Positions 56,386 to 64,000 of a DNA stretch of 64,000 nt are shown piece after piece. Within the stretch, counting starts at the first letter, position 1; every line of letters begins with the position of its first letter. The stretch is taken from contig ML681964.1 in assembly GCA_007922195.1 (NCBI GenBank), positions 3,514,325 to 3,578,324 on the forward strand, in the 5' to 3' direction. Source of the stretch: Podocnemis expansa (taxonomy: Eukaryota; Chordata; Testudines; Podocnemididae). A program made the translations under genes and the position numbers. The notes beneath the pieces were generated by a model, which made no database searches, was not told the DNA's origin, and worked only from the letters and a program-made list of their open reading frames with translations.

Positions 56386-58718
56386 TGATTAGTTATCGAT
56401 TCTTAAGCAATTTGAAGATGGAAAATGCCATGTACATGCAAAGAATGATTACAATGAATGTTTTACATAACATATATATTTCAGACTTACAAGTAATTAG
56501 TGGAACTATATAGACTAACATATTTATGATGCAATTTAAGTGTTGTATGCTGCAATTTAAGTATTGTAATTGCTGCAAAAACTGGTAAACAGGGTAATTG
56601 AGAATTATAGTATGTGTTTATCTTCATGCCTTAGTTAAGAGTGCAAAGAAGCTTCCAGTCTACAAAACAATTTTCACAAACTCATAACTTTAAAAATAAT
56701 AATTCATCTTTTGAGCTGAGAGTCTCCATGCTTGAACCCAAATGTACAATTTTCTTGGAAAGGTTGGAGCAAGATTCCCTTCAGCTCTTTGTGATTTGCA
56801 CAAATGAAGGAAAATGCACTTTGCTCATTTAAAGAAAATAGCTCTTCACATTCTTTTTCACACAGCTAACTCAAAAACATGTGATCAATGGGGTTAAGAT
56901 TTTTCAAAATGTGTATTGGTTTTGTCTGCCCAACTTGAAACACCTTAAAGGGACATAAAATTGGGCATCTAAAAGCGAAGGCACCTAACTTCACTGCATA
57001 TGTTTAAAAACAAACAAAACACCTTTGGTGTAAAGCTGGAAACACAGTATGTAACTATGCATCACTAAGGAGCACACACATAATCAGAAAAAAATGTCTA
57101 GATAATCCTAATCTTACTCAATCAGCAGCAACACTCACCAATTTAGTGGATGGAAGAAGATGCCAGGGTATGACCAAAAGCAATGCATGATAAGAATTAG
57201 TTGCCAAGCAGCAGAAATCTTTATTAAATCTGAATATTCACACTTACAACACTGGAACAAAACCAGAAATCCTTACTCAGCCAAAACTCCAACCTCCCCA
57301 AGTCCTGCCGCATTGAACTCATTAGGAGTTTTGGCTGAAAGGAAGATGGAGGACTTTGTCCACATTTTCATTGATCCAAGGGCCCTAATGCAGCACACAA
57401 GTGGCATGAATTAGTTGTAGTTACAGGCACTATTACAGTTTACAGCCTAGAGTATTCACCTGGCACGACACTATGCGACTTCCTGCACATGCCTTGGCTC
57501 CAGGTCAAGCCTTTTACATAGGTTATATGGGACGAACATGAATGTCTCCACACAAACTTTATGCCACAGTAAACATCACAGATTCAAATAGACATTCATG
57601 CTGTATTAACAGAGACAGAACAGAACTGATGAGATTAAAATAAAGAACAGCCTTACAAGAATCATCTCTGATGGCATAAAGCATTGTTAGCAGCTTCTGG
57701 CATCATTTTAAGGATAAGTGCGAAACAAGAGTCACCATGAAATCACATGTGGTATTTTTTGTACATGTATTACTCACTCATTTTTTATTGTTCTTGAATT
57801 GACCCTGACAATATATCTTATGCATTAGGAGAACATACATTTCAGTCTCAGCTGTACATTAAATTTCCTACTGTTATGTGGCAAGGATACAGAAAACATA
57901 TAAGCAAAGGCACACTGGGGTGGACAGATTTTATATATCTCAAAATGTTCTAAATACCTTCAAAAAGCATTTTTTCTTAAAAGAAATAGCTGAAGTCAAA
58001 AGGGGAAAGTACAATTGTTATCCTTAATTTTTCCCTGGTGTTTCGTTTATTACATCAAGAGCTTCTTCATTGGATTCAAATGCAAAGTTGCTCCTGTGGC
58101 TTCAAAGCCAAAGACTGAATTGAAAAATCTGCTTCAGCAACATTGATACTGAAATAATATCCCTGAATACTGTCTTAATGGCTTTAATTTTATTAAACAA
58201 AAACATAACATAACTTTGGGGGTTCTTTTAATGAAACAGTGCAAAGATGAAATACTAGACCGAGGAATGGAGAACCATGTCCTTTTCTTAACCCTCTGGA
58301 AAGACTCCTGAAAGTCCCTTTTTTTTTTTTTTTTTAAATTTCTGAATAGGCACACACAGCCCAATGTTCAGTCATATGCATCCACACACAATGTCCAAAG
58401 CTGTGCCAACAAGTCACAAAAGGCTAGATTTGTGAATTTAGCCACAGTCTGAGCAAGGGATAGTGTGTAAACTCCACCAGGTCAGGGATAGCCCCAGGAA
58501 GCACTCTTATTGCAACACAGCAATGAATCACAATTCTTCTACTGCTGACTCCTTGCTCCAGAGTGGAGGAAAAGGGTGACAGAGGGGGTACACTGCAGTA
58601 AGTTGTTGCTAGCCTAAAGCTCAGAGTTTCCATTATTTATGTAAATAGTACACATTTAAATGGCTCCAAATAAGAATGTGTTTTCAACTTTTTTTTTAAT
58701 ATCTATGTACCTACATCA
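56386..58718. other. Unassigned DNA with one palindromic repeat
   Basis: No gene recognised. At 57265-57345, 'TCAGCCAAAACTCCAACCTC' and 'ATTAGGAGTTTTGGCTGAAA' are inverted around 'GCCGCATTGAACTC', an ancient foldback repeat. About 56940-56995 has 'GGGCATCTAAAAGCGAAGGC', 'ACCTAACTTC' of a related family. A T17 run lies at 58319-58335. Confidence 0.45.
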
Positions 58719-58719
58719 T

Positions 58720-58870
58720 CTAGAATGCTGTTCATCAGCAGAGTTCAAAGGATTTTGCAAAGAGGGTCAATAAGATTACCCCCATTTTGCAGGCATCAGA
58801 AATGATCAATCTCAATTATTTTCTTTACAACAGAACAAACTGAAATATATCTTGTTTCCAAGACAGAGAA
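58720..58870 (-). repeat. MIR-like 3' fragment
   Basis: 'GAGTTCAAAGGATTTTGCAA', 'AGAGGGTCAATAAGATTACC', 'CCCATTTTGCAGGCATCAGA' is the reverse complement of a MIR-type 3' half ('aaatggggataat...aaagcactttga'). Confidence 0.6.
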
Positions 58871-60617
58871 ACTGACAAAAGGCTTCCTTGCTTCATAAAT
58901 AACACAAGGTGATGAGGCAGGATTATTAGCCTGCTCTGAATTCCGGCCTTTTGGGAGGTGGTATACATTTCAAGCACATTACTTCCAGCTATTGCTTTCC
59001 CAACACCACTGGGCTACTGGAGAGAACAGTGCAGCATGCCAACAGACTTCTATGACAAAGAGCTCTCATATGTATGTCACTCCTCCTGAACTACCAGGCA
59101 ACCTGCTTTAGACCACCAGTGCAAACCCAGCTCAGATGCTCATGGGTCAAAAGAAGTTAAATATTTATTGTTCAGAGTGGTACTGCATACAAATTATTTG
59201 GCTGTACCATTTTTAAACTTACTTCAGACTAAAATAAAAGACTTGGCCATGATAAAACCAGATAAGTGTAACCCTTCTGCCAGAGCAGGCTGGCAGAATA
59301 AGGGCCGGGTCTATATCTAGGGGTTTCCTAATGATGTACCACCACCAACTGGCTTGAGCCCCCACCCAGATCTCTGGGAATCCTGCACTGTTCCCTGGGC
59401 ACCCCAAAGGGTAAGGCTTCCCCACTTGCAAGCACGAGTCTGAGTGTAGTAATTAGAGCTTTTAATAGCAGTAAAACAAAAATGCAAAAGGCCATATAAC
59501 AGAGATCAGCACTTATCTAGGAAACTTAGTATAGAGCAAAAGTTCCCAATAACCCACACTGCATAACAGAACATACAAGCTTAATGGCAAAACTGGCATT
59601 GATCTGGAAAATCAGTGCTAACTAGGCTCCCAACCAACCCTAAGATATGTAGGGAGCGTCTTTTACTCCAGCTGTCCACTGATGCTATCTACCAGTCACT
59701 CACTCCATCCTCTAGAATCAGTTCCTCGGCTCCACCCAGTGTCCACCAGCTCCGCCCTCTCATCCCTTGTGTCACCCAACTCACTGCTGGCCACTCTTGC
59801 CATCCACTGGCCACTAGCACTGCCCTCCAATCCCCATGTCACCTAGCTCACCACCAACCACTCTCACCAATCACCAACTTCACCTCATTGCTTCTTTTCA
59901 GCTCAGAGAGAAGAAATTCTCCCTAGCTCACTGATTATCAGCTCTCTTAGTCTTCAGCAGCTGACTAATTCAGCTATTTCCATAACAAACAGAAGATGCA
60001 AGAGGAGGGAGGGACAAAGTTCCCCAGACCTTGTTTCAACAGAAACAATACTCACCCACCACTTGCATTTTTCTTTGTCTTTCAGGCTAAAATATGCAGA
60101 AGCCTTTCTTACAAATCTTTTTCTAAGTAAGCGTGTCTTTTACCCTTTAACTAACCCAGATAGATTTGAAACAAACAGAGAGTAGCAGCTTACCCAAAGA
60201 CAGTATTTCATACTTCCCTTTAGTAGAATTACAGATATTAATAGATTTGTGAGAAAAGACATTCCAAATGCTATTACCCAGTATACTTTGCCCCAGTGCA
60301 TCCAGTATGCTAATCAGCTAATTGTGCTCTCTGTATCCATTCTAATAAAGGACCCATGCAGATTAGCTGCTCTCCCCTGTCAGTTCAGAAGCTGTTAGAC
60401 ACAGCTTCTAAGCCTGCCTAACATAAGGAAAAACACTGGGCAACACTAGCTACTGTCACTGGCCACAGGCATGTCCCAACAGTCCAGGTAGTTAAAACTC
60501 ATCAAGATACTCAGAGAGAAGGCATGAGTGACACATTCAAGCTGCTTCCAGACCTAGTTGAACTACCATCTGATTCTAGTTGATTATCATGAGTATGCCG
60601 TTTAGCAAAACAAACAA
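58871..60617. other. Unassigned DNA with a degenerate tandem repeat
   Basis: No gene recognised. 59743-59804 and 59811-59872 are two diverged tandem units of about 62 bp ('CCACCAGCTCCGCCCTCTCA' against 'CCACTAGCACTGCCCTCCAA'). A 9-bp hairpin AGAAGCTGT-TAGAC-ACAGCTTCT lies at 60387-60409. About 59440-60360 could be an unclassified retroelement but has no motif I recognise. Confidence 0.4.
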
Positions 60618-60641
60618 GGCTATGTCTACACTGCCAATTTA
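60618..60641. mobile_element. Interrupted MITE terminus
   Basis: 'GGCTATGTCTACACTGCCAA' resembles the TIR of the MITE at 49645-50163 (GGCTATGTCCACATG...). The PLE terminus begins directly after it at about 60642, so the PLE may have landed in such an element. The other half is not visible. Confidence 0.35.
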
Positions 60642-60875
60642 AGCAAGGAGTCCTGTGGCACTTAAAGACTAATCAATTTATTTATCGGATGAGCTTTCGT
60701 AGCAGAAAATCCCACTTTGTCAGATGCTTTGAAGAGGGGGAACTTACAGAATAGTATGAAAATAAATGCAAGGGAGTGTAAGATATGGGATCAGGTCATA
60801 CTGCAACAGCAAATCAGAGCACTTGTAAGGATTCAAACTCAACGAAACAGCACATAGAGGGAGGGTGAAGTCAAA

Positions 60876-61187
60876 TTACCTGTTATAATGTGAACAGAAT
60901 CCATAGTCACAATTAAGTCCTGCTTTCACACAATCTATTTTGCATATTAGTTCGATCTCAGCTGTTTCTCTTTGAAGTCTTGATGTCCCATTGATTTTCT
61001 TGAGGACTATTGTTAACAAATCATTAACAGAGTGATTAAGAAGATGGAAGTGCTTAGCAACTGTTCTTTTTGTGTTGTGACTTCTGATGTCAGTTTTGTG
61101 CCCATTTATTCTTCTGCATAGGGACTGTCCTTTTTGTCCAATGTATAAGGTGTGGGGGCAGTTCTGGAACATGATGGCATAAATCAC
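60876..61187 (-). pseudogene. Penelope-like GIY-YIG endonuclease fragment (open frame)
   Basis: 103 residues. Near the start 'VIYAIMFQNCPHTLYIGQKG' covers the hydrophobic strand, a Cys, and the Y-I-G turn that defines GIY-YIG nucleases. It is followed by 'QSLCRRINGHKTDIRSHN', with the conserved Arg and the N-x-H motif, then 'AKHFHLLNHS', then 'RETAEIELICKI', whose Glu could be the metal ligand, and 'GLNCDYGFCSHY' at the end. This is the usual length and layout of the PLE C-terminal domain. The reading frame extends upstream without a stop ('PNQASYSIKGSFTCSSTN') to about 61255, where the inversion cuts it. The RT domain is absent, so it is a fragment, although this part itself is intact. Confidence 0.82.
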
Positions 61188-61289
61188 ATTAGTGGATGAG
61201 CAGGTGAATGACCCTTTGATCGAGTAGCTGGCTTGATTAGGTCCTATGATGGTTTCTTTTGTGCAGATATGTGGACAAAGTCAGCAGCA

Positions 61290-61503
61290 TGGTTTGTTGC
61301 AGGGATATGTGCCTGCTTTAATGTTTCAAGTCAGACCTCTACAACAGATCAGTAGAGACCTACAGCCTATTTTAATAGATGACCCCTCACCCTCTCTAGC
61401 CTTGGGAGACAGACCTCTCTTCGCCTACAGACAGCCCCTGAGCCTTAAACAGATGCTCACCAGCAACTACAGATCTAATAAAAGAAACATTAAAGCAGTC
61501 TAG
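61290..61503 (+). pseudogene. PLE RT-to-GIY-YIG linker fragment
   Basis: The plus-strand frame includes 'VRPLQQISRDLQPILIDDPS' and 'GDRPLFAYRQPLSLKQMLTS', which resembles the PLE segment between RT and the endonuclease ('...PL-A-R-P-NLK-LL...'). It is on the opposite strand to the endonuclease fragment next to it. Assignment is from motif resemblance only. Confidence 0.55.
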
Positions 61504-61505
61504 TA

Positions 61506-61785
61506 AAGCAAAAAAAAAGCAAGGAGTCTTGTGGCACTTAAAAACTAACTGATTTATTTATCACATGAGCTTTCGTGGGAGAAAATCCCACTTCGTCAGA
61601 TGCTTTGAATATGGGGGAACTTACAGAATAGGAGTTCCCCATCTTCAAAGTGTCTGTAAAAGTGGGATTTTCTCCTATGAGAGCTCATGCAATAGATCAA
61701 TTTGTTAGTCTTTAAGTGCCACAGGCCTCCTCGTTTGTTTCACTGAACTAGACGAACAGGGCAGCCCCTTTGGAACTATTAGCAA
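61506..61785. mobile_element. PLE terminal-repeat foldback
   Basis: The left arm 'AGCAAGGAGTCTTGTGGCAC', 'TTAAAAACTAACTGATTTAT' and the right arm 'TTTGTTAGTCTTTAAGTGCC', 'ACAGGCCTCCTCGTTTGTTT' are reverse complements with scattered changes, meeting near 61625. The right side continues into the full terminus ending 'cagcccctttggaac'. AGCAAAA occurs at both edges as a possible short TSD. The left arm has the best-preserved hammerhead-like core. Confidence 0.78.
61561..61599 (-). ncRNA. Hammerhead-ribozyme-like motif (best copy)
   Basis: Read on the minus strand: CTGACGA, extra A, perfect stem II GTGGGA/TCCCAC with a TTTTC loop, GAAA, then GCTCATGTGATA. All core letters of CUGANGA...GAAA are kept. 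The short stem III is weak (GC/GT), and the base for position 16.1 is not U at the expected place, so self-cleavage is uncertain. Confidence 0.5.
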
Positions 61786-63727
61786 AAGGAGATAATTGTA
61801 TAATTTAGTAAACTGACTGAATGAGAGTTCCCACTTTGGAGGGTTTGACAGCGTAAATCAACTGGACAGTCTTCCTCAAAGCTAGCAGATCTGGACAAAG
61901 AGTAAAACAAATGACCTATCTGGATCCATCACCTGCTGTAGAATATTGATTCTTATTAAAGACATCATACAGAAAAAATAGGGGTGCAGATGCAGATGTG
62001 TGCTTTCTTCAAACCTATAGCAGAAACCAATGCAGGTGGAGGTGGGGTAAAATTCTAGGCAGAAGCCGTATAGTGAAAGAGAGCCAAAATAGCATTAGCA
62101 GTAATACTATTTTCCTTATTTTAATAAAGTTTCATGTTCAGCATCTGAAGAATTTTTATCACCATGATCATATGACAATTGCAAAGGGATAATGCTGAAA
62201 ATTAAAGGCAAGGTCCTGAAATGATCCCTAAATAAAGGAAATAAACAGAAAAACTTTCAGTCAAAGATTGGAATTCAACCTTCTGTATCCTGGTAATGTA
62301 GAACTATTGGAACACTCAGATCTTACAAAACATACCGAGCCAGTTTCTCTTTTGACTTACATGGCCTTCAAGTGGAGTAATTTTGTTCTAAGCAAGATCA
62401 GAATCTCTCTCATAGGCTATGGGTTATAAGGCAGAGATGAGTCAATCAAAGCATTTAGCTCACAGATACAGTAAATCAAGAGTTTTCATGACCTAAGAGC
62501 AGGTGAGATATGTGATTCCACTTTTTTAATTATAGCTCTACAGGAAATAAAAGCCAGAGTGTGCAGTATTTTGGAATTGTTTTGCAGTACAGAACTGACT
62601 TCTGCAGTATCAATTATGTCCCATATTCAGAAGCAATATGTCCATAGTAGTGTAACATCCTGAACACCAGAAAGATACAAAGAGAGCGGAAAGCAGACCA
62701 GGATTTCTGAGGAACATCCATAGATATCCAAGTGCGCTAGATATAAAGCATCACCCATGGGCAGTATGAGAGGCATGAAAGGATGGTGTTTTATCACAGC
62801 TCTGAACTTCATTTGCATTTGTGAATTGTGTCTGACAGTTTAGAGTAATTTCTGTATGGTTTAATATAGACTCACCGGATCCACAGAATAATGGATAGCA
62901 CTGGTGCAAATATAATGAAAATGCCAAGATTTAAATAGCTTGTTTAATTATTAAAAATGTTACATGAGAAACCAACTCCGCACTGCTATCAAGCAGTGAA
63001 CATGAATTTCAATCAAAAAGAGACTATGGTACAGTATTAAAACAAAAAGTTCTGCCCACAGTAATTATTGTGCACAGTGTACAAAGGGGAAAAAAGGCAA
63101 CATTATCAATCAAACTCTGTCCACATTGAGTCAATAAACACCTCTCCCCTGCCTTGTTGTATAGTCTTTCCTTTGTTAGCAATATTATACAATATGTTCA
63201 AGAGTTTGGCCTTGGTTGCACATTAAGGAAAGCTCTTGAGATCCTTCTAAAAACAAATTCAATATCTTTTTTTATTTGAGAAAATTGCAGTTAACTACAA
63301 CATGTTATTTATTATTTTATTTTTAAATCAGTCATTTTCTACTTACTATTTTATCCTTCCTATGTGAGCAGATTATGGAACTGCACAAAAAAAAAGCTTA
63401 TTGTTATATCACAATATCCTCCCCATTAGCTTAGCCACTGACTGGAGGCAGTAAAAGCGGCTCTCACTGAGACTACTGAAAAAGTTACTTCTCCAACTAG
63501 GCACGTGCAAAGATCAAGCTTTCAGGGCAGTTTTGGTGACTGAAGTGATATGCTGCTTAATCTCCATGTAAAGCAGCTACCCAAAATAGCCCTGAACATC
63601 TACAAGCATGCATGTGGTACAAAAAACTAGGTACTGCATCAAAGACTACTTTTAAAAACTTGCAAAAAATATAAAATTCACTGGCTCAAATACTTTTTTA
63701 AATGTAGTATAATCAGTAGTAACATAC
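61786..63727. other. Unassigned AT-rich DNA
   Basis: No recognisable gene or mobile element. Frames are short and without motifs. Confidence 0.45.
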
Positions 63728-63854
63728 TGATTAACAAATAGCCATGTTAGTTGAGTTCAGCAAAACAAACAAGGAGACTGGTGGCACTTAAAAGAGAAAT
63801 AAATTTGTTAGTCTTTTAAGTGCCACCAGACTCCTTGCTCATTATATTGATTAA
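63728..63854. mobile_element. Short PLE terminal-repeat foldback
   Basis: 'AACAAGGAGACTGGTGGCAC', 'TTAAAAGA' and 'GTCTTTTAAGTGCCACCAGA', 'CTCCTTG' are reverse complements with almost no loop. The hammerhead region is deleted. The left side runs out to 'GCCATGTTAGTTGAGTTCAG'. TGATTAA occurs on both sides (63728-63734 and 63848-63854), a possible TSD. Confidence 0.75.
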
Positions 63855-63947
63855 GGTAAAACATTTAATATACTTACATTTTGCTGTTTACCTCCAAGAT
63901 TTTGCTGCTATGCAATTTGCCAGATATACCCTGCATCTCCTAGGCAA

Positions 63948-64000
63948 TATTCTGTTAGTCTATAAGTGCCACAGGACTCCCTGTTTTTTTTGCGGGACTA
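63948..64000 (+). mobile_element. PLE terminal repeat, cut by window end
   Basis: 'TTCTGTTAGTCTATAAGTGC', 'CACAGGACTCCCTGTTTTTT', then TTGCGGGACTA is the same arm in plus orientation. It starts after the position of the hammerhead core and continues past the window. Confidence 0.75.

Larger units (their letters stand above)
60642..61505. mobile_element. Rearranged Penelope-like element
   Basis: On the minus strand, 61255 to 60876 carries the GIY-YIG domain, followed by about 120 bp of 3' sequence and the terminal repeat (60642-60760). On the plus strand, 61290-61500 carries the PLE linker that should precede GIY-YIG. The two coding parts point away from an inversion point near 61255. The terminal repeat after GIY-YIG is the same sequence that forms the foldbacks in this window, so it identifies their parent family. 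Its hammerhead-like core reads CTGACAA (the conserved G replaced by A). Confidence 0.75.

Noticed and set aside
1..64000. CRISPR arrays, bacterial operons, tRNA and rRNA genes
   Set aside because: No regularly spaced repeats, ribosome-binding-site patterns, cloverleaf or rRNA sequences were seen. All mobile elements are of animal type.

Overview
The window looks like non-coding, repeat-rich DNA from a non-avian sauropsid, most likely a turtle. The evidence is the mix of mobile elements: several ages of CR1 LINEs, a DIRS-type tyrosine-recombinase retrotransposon, Penelope-like elements (PLEs) of two families, many non-autonomous hAT transposons and ancient MIR/CORE-SINE copies. Vertebrate base composition, a 400-N assembly gap and stop-ridden frames fit this. 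The species call is inference. I found no convincing host protein-coding exon, tRNA, rRNA or CRISPR array. The window could be intergenic or inside a large intron.

Layout. 1-12 kb: mostly unique AT-rich DNA with a MIR copy (2.2 kb), a near-perfect PLE inverted repeat around the N gap (2.46-3.25 kb), a PLE foldback (6.1 kb), a MIR plus hAT pair (7.55-8.29 kb), a clean hAT MITE (8.65 kb) and MIRs at 11.6 and 12.0 kb. 15-20 kb: a decayed non-CR1 LINE (15.5-17.0 kb), a GC-rich hAT-like block (17.05 kb) and an old PLE inverted repeat with a younger PLE foldback nested in it (17.85-19.46 kb). 20-30 kb: palindromic ancient repeats, a PLE 5' end (23.06-23.7 kb), a PLE foldback (25.3 kb) and a 1.5-kb CR1 (26.6-28.1 kb). 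30.64-36.18 kb: a nearly full-length but dead DIRS element on the minus strand, with terminal inverted repeats and an internal complementary region. 37-41 kb: two hATs with target-site duplications (TSDs). 44.3-46.2 kb: two older CR1 fragments. 49.6-54.3 kb: a MITE, a duplicated unclassified element whose two copies were each broken by a different GC-rich hAT, and a second young CR1. 60.6-64 kb: a rearranged PLE with an open GIY-YIG endonuclease frame, plus more foldbacks.

Most notable signal. At least eight dispersed foldback units share one arm, and three lines of evidence tie that arm to a Penelope-like element. It lies directly downstream of a GIY-YIG reading frame (60.6 kb). It lies directly upstream of an apparent PLE N-terminal frame (23.1 kb). 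Three copies keep a hammerhead-ribozyme-like core, CTGANGA / hairpin / GAAA. Several units have 10-12 bp TSDs around the whole inverted pair, so they seem to have inserted as palindromes. The family's spread, and whether the ribozyme-like core is active, are the points most worth testing.
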